DNA from: Salvia splendens
Lineage: Eukaryota > Streptophyta > Magnoliopsida > Lamiales > Lamiaceae
Length of the DNA stretch: 64,000 bases
Direction: 5' to 3'
Assembly (NCBI RefSeq): GCF_004379255.2
Contig: NC_056044.1
Span: forward strand, 10,828,001-10,892,000
Position numbers and translations under genes: made by a program. Under the pieces are notes generated by a model that worked only from the letters and a program-made list of their open reading frames with translations, had not been told where the DNA came from and did no database searches. Each line of letters opens with the position of its first letter. Position 1 is the stretch's first letter. This document shows positions 45,917 through 59,300 of the stretch, piece by piece.

Positions 45917-47253
45917 TGTCAAAGTTGCATTACATGTCCATTATTTACATATTTTATCTATTTTGGTATTTTTAACGTGTTTTGTGAGAATGTACAAAAT
46001 ATAGCCCAAAAAGAACATAAAAAGTTGAAATCTGGAAACTGGAGGAGAAGCGCATGCCAGCGGTAACAGGACCCTGGCCAGCGGGTGCTAAAATAAGTCC
46101 AGAGGGATCGAAAACTTTCCCAGCGGCCCGCTCGGCCCATCCCAGCGACCGTAGGGCCTGTTCGCGCGCAACCATTTCAATTCAAACCATTTTTCTGGCG
46201 ATTCTTAAATCCAATCAGGGCGTGCTATATACCATTTTCTTTGTCTTCGAAAGATCTTCGTGGTGTTACCTAGAAAATCTCAATCGGAGTTCTGCGAGAA
46301 AAGTTATAGTCATTCTACGAACATCGCGCAATGCTGTCAAGGGCTGAATTTAAGCGGAAATTCAAGGAACTATTACCTTGTGAAGCCAAATCTTTTCCTT
46401 AACCCATGGAGCACGAAATTTGCATCTCTCCTATTACTTGGAGGACACTTTTTACCAAGTTTAAACATTTTCCAAGCATATATATATATACCGCATAACC
46501 TCATTCATAGTATTTACACAATTAATAGCCTCCCTTTGGGGAGCCTCCAAGGCTCCTCCATCTCTATTCTAGGTATTAATTATTCCATCATTCTTGAATA
46601 TTCAAGCAAGGCAAGAGGAGTATGAAGACATCAATATTCAACATTGAGTTTTGTTTATTTATTGCATGTCTTGTACTTTAATTATTGTTTTAGTTCATCT
46701 GTCTATGGATTGCTAAACAATAGAATTTTGAGGATTGACAGTAATTGACTTTTATGTAGTTCTTTTTATGTTTAATGTTCAGAACTCGTTGCACTTGATT
46801 ATTCTTGAGCTTTGGTTCGACTAATTGGTCGTTACCTTGATTATTGTCAACCTCTGATCGTTGATAGCTTTAATTGGTTTATCTTATGTGTTCATACAAT
46901 AATTGTGACATGAGTATTGATGCATGATATGGAGAAATCGTGGTAAAACTTAAGTCAGATGAATGTAGAACTAATTAGAATAACTAAAGAGTTAGTGAAA
47001 TCATTATCCTTGAAATTCCTCTATTTGTCTGATTTTATCTTATTTGTTTTTGTGTTTTGTTTTATATATTTTTGTTTAGTCTTATAACTTAAAACCCAAA
47101 ACTCTGTTTCTCTAGATAGTATATGACGCTTAGTATATGATATCTAGTTGCAATTCTATTCCCTGAGTTCGATATCCCGGTACTGACCTTTAGCTATACT
47201 ATTTCTGCTTTGTATACTTGCAAGTAGTTGTAGTGCTAAAAAATAGTGCGTCA
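45917..47253 (+). mobile_element. Solo LTR of Athila/Tat type, 1337 bp, inside copia RNase H
   Basis: Starts TGTCAAAG and ends AAAATAGTGCGTCA. The 5-bp duplication CTATT is perfect (45912-45916 and 47254-47258). Its 3' end TTGCAAGTAGTTGTAGTGCT (in two words: ACTTGCAAGTAG and TTGTAGTGC) and TTCGATATCCCGGTACTGAC are typical of Athila/Tat LTRs. Copia RNase H codons continue on both sides (NDYAGNI before, RKSQTGYSFTLFGG after), which fixes the boundaries. Confidence 0.93.
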
Positions 47254-47258
47254 CTATT

Positions 47259-50200
47259 ATCAATGTTTCCAGCATAATCATTGTTATCTTCCATTTTAAA
47301 TCTCTCAATCACCCTATTCACATAATTAAATTGATTGAGCTAGATTTCACTCTTGCTTTTGTATCTTACAATATTCATGTCAAAAGCATTGATGAGATCT
47401 TCCTTCACCCTCTAAACCTCTTTCTTGCATTCCCCTACCACTAACATATTATCTACATAAAGCAGCAAATATGCAACCACAGCTCCACCTCTCTTTTTAA
47501 AATACACAGATTCATCATATTTTGATCTTTTGAAACCATTACTTAGAACATGCATATAGATGGCATCTTCTATGTCCCCATGCAAGAATGCAGTCTTGAC
47601 CTCTAATTGTTCAAGTTTCCCGTCATTCTTGGCCACAACTGCAAGCAAAATTCGAATTGAAGTATGTTTCACCACAGGAGAGAAAACTTCATTATAATCA
47701 ACCCCTTCCTCTTCTGTGAATCCCCTTGCTACCAACCTTGCTTTGAACCTTATCTTGTCATTCTCTACAGATTCTAACATCTTGTAAATCCATTTACAAC
47801 TTAATCCCTCCGTCCGCCATTAAATGTCACATGTTTTCGTTCGTCCGCCAATGAATGTCCCCTTTCACTTTTACTATATTTGGTAAGTGGACCCTACATT
47901 CTACTAACTCATTCCACTCATATTTTATTATAAAATCAATATATAAAAGTAGGTCCCACATACCACTAACTTTTCTACCCACTTTACTACATAAAGTCAA
48001 ACAATTTCTTAAAACTCGTGCCGGTCAAATATGGGACATTTAATCACGGATGGATGGAGTACTATTTTTTGCCTTGAACCTTGTCCACAAGAATCCAAGT
48101 TTTGTTCTTAATCAGTGACTCGATCTTCTCAATCATTGCTTGTAGCCACTTATCTCTTTCTGCATGGTATGATTAAGGTTCTGAAAACACTACTTTCTCA
48201 GCTACACAAATTGAAAAATAAAACATTTCTGAATCCACATACCTAGCTGGACGCCTCATGTTTGTTCTCCTGCTATCTCTGGCTAATTGGTAATTTCTTA
48301 AATCTGTCTGAGCATCATCTTCACCTTCATCACTGCTAATCTTAATGACTTCAGGCTCAACCTCTCTACCTAGTTCTAATTGATTCTCTACCTCAACCCT
48401 AGAAATATCAGAGGTCAGCAGTTTTTCTTTGCTGATCTAAGTTTGATTTCCAGTCTTGAAATGCATCTTTGACTTAGAGAACACCACCTCTACTAATGAT
48501 GATCTTATGATTCTCAGGCTTCAGACACCATAGCCTATAAGCCTTCACACCCGAAGGTGTGCATATGCCTTAGGTGTGCATATGCCTTACAGCCAAAGGT
48601 TCTGAGGTGAAAGTAATTTCAAAAATCTCCATACCATCTAACATTTGGAGTATCACCTCCTATGCTGGAAGAAGGGCACATATTCATCAATTTTACAGCA
48701 GCTTTTGCCCAAAACCTCTTCTCCATCCCAGAGGTAAGTAGCATGGACCATACTCTTTCTAGGATTGTTCTATTTGTCCTCTCTGCAACTCCATTCTGTT
48801 GAGGGTTCAGGGGCACAGTCTTATGCCTCTTAATCCCCTTCCCTAGACAAAACATCTTAAACTCTTTAGACAGAAACTCCAATCCATTGTCTATTCTTAG
48901 GAATTTCAAACAACCCTTCTTCTCAGTTTCCATTAGTTTACACTAATCTCTAAATTTTCCAAAAGTCTCACTCTTTTCTTTCAAGATATAGAGCCAATTT
49001 TTTTGAGTAATCATCTATTATACTCATATAATATCTCCCTCCACCTACTGAATTAGACTATGGGCATAGTCTGAAGGAGCAGATGAAGCCTTTAGGATAT
49101 GATAGTTTCTTAGCTTTGGCCAAAATGCACTCCTCACAAGCCTGATCATTCTTCTGACCATCACTGGTGATCACCTTCTTCCTTATCAGTTGATCAATGC
49201 TTTCAGCAGGATAGCCAAGCCTCTCATGCTACAATTTTACGAACTCAACCTTCAGCTCGCCATACTTGATCACAGTAGCATTCAAATTATACAAACTGCC
49301 CTTTCTCTCGGCCGGTAATATCATTTCTCCACCTATTCCTACCACCATGACACCATCTGAGGAACATAATGAATATCCCTTCCTTTCCAAAGCATCAAGT
49401 GAGATCAAATTTCTCTTCACTTCTTATATCTGACTTCGGTTAGAAACTTGATCGACTTATCAGCAAGTCTCAGCCTTATACTCCCAATTCCCTCAATTTT
49501 TCACACATGATTTCCTAGAACAACTGAACCCGCTGGCTCGGAAATCGAATCAAACCAATGTACATTTGAACTTATGTGAAAACTGCATCCTAAGTCAAGA
49601 ATCCAAGAACTTTCTTCCACTTCCTCCACAATGATCAGAGCATGAGCGTTCTCAACTTCTTGCACGCAATCAGAAGTTCGCTTACTACCTGCAGCTTCCT
49701 CAGCTTGCTTCTTCTTCCAGGCAAAGCAATCTCGTTTCAAATGCTCAGGTTTCTTGCACCAATGGCAGGATCTTGTCTCCTTTTGGTCCTTGGAATTTGA
49801 CTTGGGAGCTTCCTTTTTACCTTCTTTCTTGGCCTTGAACTTCTTGATATTAAAACATTCTGAAATTTGTGAATCTTGGCCCCTCGAATCTAGGTGCCTG
49901 CCCATTCCCTTCTGCAACTCTTTTGCCTCAAGGTCAAGTGCACTTCTGTTTAGGGTTATGAGCTTATCTCTCCCATAAAAAAATAGCATCCCTCATCTGA
50001 TCATACGACTTCGGCAAGGCATTTAACACAAGAATCGTCTTGTCCTCATCATTGAGCTTAACATCTATCGCCTCTAAATCATCGACTAGTTTTGTAAAAT
50101 CATCATATTGTTCCACACTCGACTTTTCTTCAACAAAAGAATAGGAATAAAGCATTCTTTTCAAATAAAGTCGGTTAGTCAAAGATTTACCTAGATACGG

Positions 50201-50700
50201 CTAATCCAACCTCTTGAGGATTCCAGCCGCAGTGGTTTCATCTTGCACTTCCCGCAACGCCTTATCCCCAAGGCAGAGGATCACCTCACTATGCGCTTTC
50301 ATAGACATCTCTTCTCGTCGTAGTTGTGCTTTCTCATCGAGCGGTTCTTTCCCCTTCCCCTCCGGATCTTTGGCTGCAACACACTCGCCAATCCTTGCTG
50401 AATCAAAAGAGCTCGCATCGTCATCTTTTAAAGCCCGTAATCATTCTTCCCATTGAACTTCTCTACTTCAAAACAGCCTCCCTTAACACCTTATCGTCAA
50501 GATTCAGAAAGATTATACTCTGCGCCTTCTTCAAGATTTCCAAATGCTTTGCGTTGGCTTCTCATTGAACTAGGTTGGATAGAGAGCGTCGCCCTATCCT
50601 TGATGCTTGAGGAGAGCCTGCACCTTTGACTTTTCATAATCCAAAATCATTTCTTTCATTGAACTTCTCGGTCTCGCATCACGCCATTGTTATCCTTCGA
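47259..50700 (-). pseudogene. Ty1-copia gag-pol, decayed
   Basis: Gag starts near 50690 (KFNERNDFGL) and has LYLKRMLYSYSFVEEKSSVE, then DDLEAIDVKLNDEDKTILVL. The zinc finger CHWCKKPEHLKRDC is complete. The protease motif WILDLGCSFHISS has DLG instead of the catalytic D-S/T-G, so it would be inactive. Further on: MKRNLISLDALERKGYSL, integrase LRIDNGLEFLSKEFK, NPQQNGVAERTNRTILERV, RT start IYKMLESVEND, ARLVARGFTEEEGVDYNEVF, TAFLHGDIEDAIYMH and LLLYVDNMLVVG, where the usual YVDD is YVDN. Many stops and frameshifts. Both catalytic changes suggest a long-dead copy. Confidence 0.9.
47804..48059. mobile_element. Stowaway-like MITE in the copia RT
   Basis: Begins ATCCCTCCGTCCGCC and ends CACGGATGGATGGAGT with TA on both sides (47802-47803 and 48060-48061). 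Copia codons flank it: on the minus strand DKVQGKK before and CKWIYKML after. It contains inner inverted words AATGTCACATG and ATGGGACATTTAA. Confidence 0.85.
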
Positions 50701-50720
50701 TTCCCATAGACGGCGCCAAT

Positions 50721-51201
50721 TGTAAGTTTTGGAGTGACGATCAAGAACACAACGACAACGAAAACAAACGATTTTCGTGGTTCGACGTAAGTCTACATCC
50801 ACGGAAGAACGAGCACACAATCTTATTTACGATTCGGTGAATTTACAGATTACACAAAAGAAAACCAAAAGGAACATAGGAGGAATTAGAACATGAAATC
50901 AGCAAACTCGAGCTTATTCTTCGCAGCTATTGAGAACTCTCTAGGAACAGTTTTAGCTAATCAATTTCGCGTGAACTCTCTATCTCTTTCCCCTTTCTTC
51001 AGCCGTTATTTTGAATAACAGAAAATCAGCTGGAACCTCGATATCTATGGTCCAGATGCCATCCTTATTATTCCATAAATCCCAACCGTCGATCGAGTCA
51101 GCCAGCTCAACCAATTTCAAGTATCCGTTGGAGCTAAAACGCGCTCAATAAACGCGACTACACACCTCGCGGTCTCGGGTTTGAGGCCACAAAGCTCAAC
51201 A
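50721..51201 (-). repeat. Ty1-copia 5' LTR directly upstream of the PAP12-like gene
   Basis: On the minus strand it starts TGTTGAGCTTTGTGGCC (51201) and ends AAAACTTACA (50721), followed by the primer-site-like ATTGGCGCCGTCTATGGGAA (50719-50700). Length 481 bp. The outer edge is 73 bp before the ATG of the gene at 51275 on the opposite strand. Confidence 0.75.
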
Positions 51202-51274
51202 CCACATGTTCCAATCCCCATCCATCATCAAACAAAATTCTGTGCCTCTCATTTGAGAAATCGTAACAGGTCAT

Positions 51275-53919
51275 ATGGCAAGTGTGGAAGCTGCAATTCC
51301 ATGCCTCCGATTCCAGCAGCGACACCCTTTCTTCAGGCGACCCACAGCGGAACGGCTTCCCTTCTGCCGGAAAAGTGGGCTTATTGTTCGTTCCCAGCAA
51401 CAAGTGGAGTCTAAAGCATTTACCGATGAAGAAAATGCACTTATTAATGCCTTGATCGGCATCCAAGGCCGCGGCCGCTCCGTCTCCTCCTCCCAACTTA
51501 AAGTAGTATACAATCTTCTTCAAACATCCAATTAAAATTCAACTGTCGTTAATTTCATCTTAAACTTATAACGATGCAGGAAGTTGAAACGGCAGTGCAG
51601 AAATTGGAAGATCAAAAGGGCGTTCCTGATCCAGTGAGTCGCATTTCGCAACACTATGTTTCTTGATTACTTAGATTTCGTGTAATTAGTGAATTTAACA
51701 GACAGCCTCAAGCTTAATTGAAGGGCGTTGGCAATTAATGTTCACAACAAGACCATCAACAGCTTCTCCCATTCAGGTCACATTTAGTTTTTGATACAGC
51801 GGTATGTAATCAAATGCATACTCTAAATATTGTACAAACTCCAAACGACATTAAAAAAATGTCAACAGATGAACAATTAAAAATGTCAACGGTTGAAGCT
51901 TTGTTGACATCAAAATCTTGAAATTTTACAATGTGTTACAATGTGTTGACACTAGAGTTTGGAGTTTGTACAATGTATAGAGTTTGCATTTTATTACCGG
52001 CTTGATATAGATTTGTCTTTTTTATCTGGCAACTAAATCCTACCAATCGTGATTTGCAGAGAACATTTGTGGGGGTTGATTCCTTCACTGTGTTTCAGGA
52101 GATATATCTTCGAACCGATGATCCACGTATCTCTAACATTGTCAATTTTTCTGATTCAGTTGGCGAGTTGAAAGTAGAGGTATATCTAATTCAATCATAT
52201 GTTTAATTCAGAGCTGTGGCTAGCTAATCCAACTACATCGTTTAGTATACATGGTTAGTACATTACATAGTTACAACTTGACAATGACTCTATATCGTCA
52301 GGCAGTAGCTTCAGCGAAAGATGGGAAACGGGTGCTCTTTCGGTTTGACAGAGCTGCCTTTTCCTTGAAATTTCTTCCCTTCAAACTCCCTTATCCCGTA
52401 CCTTTTAGACTTCTTGGAGACGAAGCAAAGGGCTGGTTGGATACCACTTATTTGTCCCAATCAGGAAATATTCGTATATCCCGCGGGAATAAGGTAAAAC
52501 TAGCCATGAATTCTCCATCTTTATCTGTCATCTATCGTTTTTTTCAGAACCTGTCCTCTGCTCGGGATTAAGGACTATCAGTTCCAATGCTGTAGTGCAG
52601 GGAACAACATTCGTACTGCAGAAAGAAACCGAACATAGACAGAAATTGCTATTAGCCATTTCAAAGGGACGACAAGTCAGAGAGGTATGGTTACTCCTTT
52701 TTCCCATTCGATCTATAATTATTTATGCCAAACTTTCCGAATGCAGGCTATTGATCAGTTTGTCGCTGCAAATCAAACTACCACTAAAGGTGAATTTGAA
52801 CTTCTTGAAGGGGAGTGGCTAATGATATGGAGTTCACAGGTAGTTTGCATATGCCATGTTTTCATTTTAGTAACTTTGAATTAAACATTCTTATCCTTGA
52901 AGATACTCATGTAACATGTAGGGTTACTTGCACCTAAAAACACAAATTTTCAATTCTTCTTATTTTTCACATGGTTGTCAATTGCCTCCCAAATTAATGT
53001 TGGGATGGTTAAACAACCCTGCACTAAATGATGATATTAATTTGTCATTTTAGCCAGTCACGGTGGCATTAACTCGCTGAAAATTGACAACCGTGTAAAA
53101 GATTTTAACACTTTTAGTTCGTGTATTTGGAGGAAAAATTATGAACTCATGTGCAAAAGTAGAAAGTTTGTGTGTTTAAGCGCAAAATATTATCCACAAC
53201 TTAGCTTTCGTCGTCTGTTCATTAGTTTTCATCCGTTTTATATTTTAGCTAACAAATTTTTACCAATGTTTATTGCAGGAAGTAACAGAGAGTTGGATAG
53301 AGAATGCCTCGAAAGGTTTGATGGGCAAGCAGGTGCCTTCTATGATCTCAAAATGTTCATGCTTTCATTCTTCATGGGAATTGTGTGCCGTTTGAACTAT
53401 TTCCTGAGTGATACAATGCATATGTAGATCGTCAAGCCAAATGGTCAGATGAAATTTCTGGTTGATATTCTGTTCGGTCTCAGATTTTCAATGACAGGAA
53501 AATATGTGTAAGCTTCTTTTGGACTATCTTATTGTTTAGCTTAGTATAAATCCGAAGCTGACTTCAGTTGATGCTTAACTGGTGGCTGGTCAAAGGAAAT
53601 CGGGCTCCAATACGTACGATGTTGTGATGGACGATGCAGCAATAGTGGCTGGTCCGTATGGGATACCGGCAGAACTGGAAACCAAGTACACGCTTCAACT
53701 TCTGTAAGAAACCTCATTCTGGTTATTTATTTATTTCTTTGTATTTAATGAACGAATAATTTTAAAGATGGGTGGACTCGAATCTGTAACTCTTGGCTAT
53801 TGAATTTGTGTTGGTAAAATTGATGTTATGTTGAGCCTTGCAGATATGGTGATGAAAAGATGAGAATTAGTCGTGGCTACGGAGACATAGTTTTTGTGCA
53901 CATTCGCGTTCAAAAATGA
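51275..53919 (+). CDS. PAP12: PAP/fibrillin plastid-lipid-associated protein, PAP12-like
   Basis: Plastid protein of the fibrillin family, which binds lipophilic molecules at thylakoids and plastoglobules. Eleven exons join in frame: 51275-51502, 51580-51633, 51702-51776, 52060-52179, 52302-52493, 52601-52684, 52747-52839, 53279-53332, 53428-53507, 53596-53703, 53844-53919, giving 1164 nt and 387 residues. All introns are GT-AG. The first 40 or so residues are basic and Ser/Arg-rich, fitting a transit peptide. Then ENALINALIGIQGRGRS, LIEGRWQLMFTTRPSTASPI, RVLFRFDRAAFSLKFLPFK, GWLDTTYLSQSGNIRISRGN, a second PAP half with LLEGEWLMIWSSQ and SWIENASKGLMGKQ, and the end MRISRGYGDIVFVHIR. Wording and length match Arabidopsis PAP12 (FBN10). 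The ATG at 51275 fits the transit peptide. An earlier ATG at 51207 meets a stop. A MITE lies in intron 3 and a copia LTR ends 73 bp upstream. Confidence 0.93.
51797..52001. mobile_element. MITE in intron 3 of the PAP12-like gene
   Basis: Ends are inverted: GCGGTATGTAATCAAATGCA and TTGCATTTTATTACCGGC, then TGTACAAACTCCAAAC against GTTTGGAGTTTGTACA. TTGATA flanks both sides and may be the duplication. The same family, with TGTCAACRGTTGA and GTTGACATCAAAA words, occurs at 63165-63385. Confidence 0.75.
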
Positions 53920-56314
53920 GCTGCGCAAAATAAAGTGTCGTGCATTCGGTCTTCCTTCAAGACACCGGAATTCTGCTAGCTACAAGACACCTGATTACTG
54001 CACATATTTTAGGTGTACATGAAATAATACATCGTTATCACTAAGTGCTTGTATATTCGTTTATGGAAAAACTGGACCATCACAAACAATTTAGGCCTTA
54101 TGTTCCCTGGGATGTAATCAATTGAGAACTAAATCTAACCCGTACAAACTAAAATCTGGATCACTAGATTTCAAGATTTGATGTCAACGGATGAATATGT
54201 TTACATAAAGTTGAATTTAATCTTGTTCAACACTAGGATTAAATTCGTACTCATCTTATTACTACTCCTATAGACAAATGGTAGTAAGTTCTAATCCAGA
54301 CTTCTAAAATCAAACATGCATCGACCCGTCTAAGAATTCTATGTTAAACCCCAAAGAATTCTCAAATATCTTCTCTACGTTTTCACCCATAAACTAAGTT
54401 AAAGTGACATGTGCAAATGGAGAAGATTAATCATAATACGTACACATACTACCATTCAAGCATAATCGCATTGTAGAAAAGAATCACAGAACCTATAGTG
54501 TCTTCTCTACTTTATGCAATCATAATTAAAGAATAGAAAATATCTTTGTGTTTTTTTTTTTGTTTTTTTTTTTGTAATGTTGGTTATTTGGTAAGATGAG
54601 GAAATAAAGGATAATAGTAACTAAAATCTCAAATATAGCAAAAATTGTAAAACCCGTACTTTCATTAACCAACCTTTTATGTATACTTTTTTTTTTCTTC
54701 TATATACACTTCTAATTAATCCTTTTTCTACACTTTATATTCATTTTGCATTCTAGTTTCTCAATCAACCAGTTTTCTTTCTTTTTCTTTCTTTTCACAG
54801 CCTTATTTCTCCGACTCATTTCAGCAATATTTTTCCATTTTACCCAAAAGTGTAGGATAGATATCATATTCTCAGTATTTAGCTTCCAAAGAAAAGTCTT
54901 AAAAACTCAAATTGTCTTGCTAAGAAATTTTATGAGAATATATAAAAGTGGCTATATATATAAAAGTGGCTATAAAAGTTGTCCAACTTCATCTTCTATC
55001 ATTAAGATCACTAAGTAGATTTAGACGGGCTAGAAACAAGTAACATAACTACAGATAAATCACCCAAAAATAAATATAAAGCTCAAATCCCACAAGATTT
55101 CGACATGATACAAAACGGACAAACAATTCACTAATTATACACATACAACAAAATCTCTATTGTCATTGGTCATAAAGATTTTAAATATGAAAAATGTTAA
55201 CATCATTGCCAACTCATCTACAATCTAACTTAACAAAATTCTCCGTATGTTATCTATAGTATATGCTCAACAAGATTTTCTCCCCATGTGTATTAAAAAA
55301 GAAAGAGAAAGTGAAAAATAAAAAAAGTAACTAGTTCAAAATAAAAATAAAAATAAAAAAAGAAAGAAAAGAAAAGAAAAAAAATGCATAACGCAAGAGA
55401 GAAGAAAAGATAAAAAATTATAAGTAGTCATAATTTATTCGTTTGAAATCAGTTTGTTATAATTTTTATTTTATTACAATCTTTTATAACTAATTAAATT
55501 TCATAAAAATGAGAGAATTTAAATATAATCTATAATATGCAAAAGTTTGTAATTGGATTTGAATTTAATAGGTTCATCATATTTGAACGGAGGAAGAGGG
55601 CGGCAGAGTATTATGGCCTGCAGATAGCAAAGAATAAACAATATTTTATTCTCTTGGAAGAATCCTTTGAGTGTACAATGTTATATTGTTTGAAACCTTC
55701 TTAGCTTCTCACATTTGTCACTACAAAGCCTTCAACTTGTTGCATAAGCTCACATTCATGCTAGTAGAGGCGACCATTCTTCATCTGTCATAGTTTCTTT
55801 CTTTTTTTAATTATTATATTTCCTCCACTTTGTTCAATACTAGAATTAAATAGAGTATTATTCAATGGCTCTTATATGTTCCACCTTTGTTTTAGCCACT
55901 CTTGTCTTGTTCTCAACTGGTTTTCAATGTTACTATTTCCAAATTTCTACCTTGATCATCACTTCTTCTACTAGTCTTGGTTGTCTCAAAACAGAGCCGG
56001 TTGACTTGCTTGTATCTTCATGAACAACAAACTAATTCAAGGTACTAGCAGTTTGTATTCTGTGTAATTGTATGTGTCTCAAAATTTTGTGACTAAATAT
56101 GCTACATAGAAAGTTTCTGCAATTTCACATAGTATTTGTTCATTTTTGATCATGTGTTCTAAAATAATAGCATGTGAGTTTCAAATTCTGTGATTGTGTC
56201 GGATCACCAATTTTTGAAACTTTAGGATAGATATCCCAAGGCCCTTGATAATTTCTATTATTAATTGAGTTTGATTAATGATAGAATTGGATAAAAAATA
56301 CTCAATAATTATGT
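53920..56314. other. Intergenic region between the PAP12-like and LIN-like genes
   Basis: AT-rich, with T-runs near 54548-54575 and a purine-rich low-complexity tract at 55300-55390. A 5' UTR with an intron for the LIN-like gene may lie at 55600-56300. A 52-codon frame at 55865 with a hydrophobic start is visible there, but nothing shows that it is translated. Confidence 0.5.
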
Positions 56315-59300
56315 ATGTTGTCAATCATGAAAAGCAAACAGCCCCTTTCTTTGTTGAAACAGGCAAGTAGTGTGAGGTCAAAAGATAGAAGTAAAAAAAT
56401 GGCAATGTCACTGGAGGAGCTTCTGGCTGAGGAAGGATTTAAGAGGAGAAAGGACAAAATGAAGGGCAGAGCTTCCTTTGCTTCCGAGCGTCCTCTGCTG
56501 GCTGTGAGAAGAACTGAGAGGACGAGATCTGATATACCTCGTACCGATTCCAACGCTGAATTTTCAACAAGTGGCAGCTTCTCAATGAGGAAGCCAAGGG
56601 ACAATGAACCTGATAAAGCTATTGCTTCATATGAGCATCTGCGTGGTCCGGAGATAACTGAGGTGATTCAAAGTGATGAGGGAATGGAGAGGCTTCATAA
56701 AGATATGCACTCGACTAAAGTTCATGGCCGCGTCAAACATGAAGGGAATCATTCAGCTCCTTTGGATGATATAGTGATGGAAAATCAGAAAGATAGGAAC
56801 AACTCCTTTAAACATACTTATCCTCATGCTGAAGGAAGATCAAACAAAGTTGTTGAAACTGGAAGCAAGTTTGATGAAAGTAGAAGCATTAGACAAAACA
56901 TGATTGACGAGGCTCAAGCTGCCCCCGCTCTTGATGAAGCTGCTGTTAAAGCAATCATTTCTATCATCAGTGGGCACGCGAAGCGGTTTCTTGATGATGA
57001 GGATTTCAGGACATCCCTTCATCATAATACCTTTGCTTCCCTAAATTTGATTGGATCCGATGAAAGCCTGAGCACTGAAAGCAAAGTCGTAGGAAATCTC
57101 AAAGAGGCTATCGAGACCATTGAAAGAACTGCAGAGGAGGAGAGTGCAAACTTAAAGGAATTGAAAAGGGCTTCACTGCAGCTTAGTGTGATCACAGGAT
57201 TAAACTCGAGTGATCTGAAGGATGGAGTTCCGAATCTAAGGTTCTCGGCTTGTGCACATCTTTATCTCAGTGTAATATATGTGCTGCAGAAGAAGGACAA
57301 GGTTGCAGCAAAACATCTTCTTCAAGTATTCTGCGACTCGCCATTCCAGGCACGAACAATGCTGCTGCCTGATTTGTGGGAGCATCTATTTCTTCCTCAT
57401 CTCTTACATTTGAAGGTGTGGTACGATAAGGAAACTCACTCGGTGGTAGACTCCCCAAGTATTATGAATCTGAAGCTGCTTGACAAAGCTTATAACGAAA
57501 GTATGGATTCAGGAACGTGTCGATTTGCAATGTACTATAAAGATTGGATGATAAATGGGGAGAAAGAACCTTCAGTCCCTGTCATTGGAATTCCTTCTTT
57601 CTCTATTCACTCGATGTTAAGGGGAGGCTTGCTAGGCCATACAAGTAGTCCTGCTAGTCACGTCTCGCCTCAGCCAATGGTCAGTAAAGAACTGTATGTT
57701 GAAGTGTGTAAGCATGCAGATAAGCCGGGAGTTGAATCAGATTTCGACGAAGAAGAAAAGTTTGATAGAAGCTCAAATGGTCCAGCTCCACAAGACAAAC
57801 AACTAATCTTGTGCACTCGTGCCTCAAGTGTACGAGCAGATAAAGAAGTCGACCCTGTTCGGGAATCTCCCCCCGTAAGTGATCAAAACAAACACCTATT
57901 ATCAGTTCGATATCTTGATTTTATATATCGTTCCGCATGCAGGAAAATGAACGAGTGATCATGCAGATAAAAGAACCGGAGCTTCCAATACAAGGTTGCT
58001 GATAAAAAACTTTGTTATTGATTCCAATTTGCATTATTTCCCCTGAAACTTTTATTTACTAATGATAGTAATGCAGAATTGCAGGAAAACTATGAATCCT
58101 GGAACGGAAAACATGTTCGATATAGCATCCCTAAGGATTTCGTATGCCCCTTGACAGGTCTTCTTTTTAGAAATCCAGTGACTCTCGAGACTGGTGAAAC
58201 TTTCGAGCAAGAAACTATAGCAGACTGGTTTAGTACTCAAGGGTGCTTCATGTGTCCAGTTACCAGAAAAACTTTGCAATATCAGGCTGTGCCACCAACG
58301 AATCTCATTCTGAAGCGTATTATCGATAAATGGAAGACGGATTATATCGAACATATCTTGGCTCTACTCTCACAAGTAACATCAGGTGATGGTGGAGGTA
58401 TAGAAGTATATGATACTAACATGATTATTTCCATCTTAGGGCAACTTCTCCCGGTTTTTAGCGAGGAGCAGAGGATAGTACATGCTAGACGAGTTTTATC
58501 GTTGGGTGGCCTGCGGTTGCTCTTAATAAGTTTTCAGTCTTCCATCTGTGAGGAGAAGACATTTATCGTAGAACTGCTGTGCTGTTGCGTTGAAGCTGAT
58601 GCGGACTGTAGGAATAGGATTGCTCGAGACATAAATCAGTCGAACTTGCTAGAAATGCTTCACAGTGAACAACTAGTATCTAGAAAAAAAGCAGTGTTAC
58701 TTCTGGCTGAACTAGTTTGTTTTAACAGGTACTCGTTCGCTTCTTTGGCAACCGTAGTTACTAAATGCATCTTCACTATCTTTGATCATTGAATATCAGA
58801 AGGACCAGAGTGAAACGCTTTTTGGAACGCCTCGGTGATGAGGAGTTACGAAATGCAATAGGCCATTTAAACATGTATCTTCAGACTTGCCCTCTGGAAG
58901 AGACACCGTTAGTCGCTGTTCTGATTCTGCATATTGATCTTCTGGTAGGTGTTGTAAGTGATAGGTATTCAAACTATGTTCTTGTAGAAATATAGTAAGT
59001 ACACGGCCTTGCCTCGGACTTGCAGTCAGGAAGATGTGCCAGCAACACATATAAACAGAAGGCGGTTGATGCCCTCACCGCGTCCCTGATAAGCAGCTTA
59101 ACCGACAATGAAAAAGTCCAAAACAAGTGTTGCAGAGCTCTCCTTATCCTCGGAGGCTTCTTCTCCTCGTCTGGGAAACTTATGACGGAGGATTGGATTC
59201 TTAAACTAGCCGGTTTTCCCAATGGTCCAGATTCGGATGATGCTGAGGATTGTACAACAGTTACAACGGTATGCCATTTTTAAATGTACAATCTAATGTT

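Larger units (their letters stand above)
45730..51201 (-). mobile_element. Ty1-copia element, 3' end truncated, carrying two younger insertions
   Basis: From right to left on the minus strand: 5' LTR (50721-51201), primer site, gag, protease, integrase, RT and RNase H. RNase H is interrupted at 45917-47253 by a solo LTR and continues to 45730, where it joins CACTA sequence. A Stowaway MITE sits in the RT part. The 3' LTR is missing. Confidence 0.9.

Noticed and set aside
55865..56023. 52-codon frame with a hydrophobic start upstream of the LIN-like gene
   Set aside because: Could be a small secreted peptide or an upstream ORF in a leader, but length and lack of similarity give no support.
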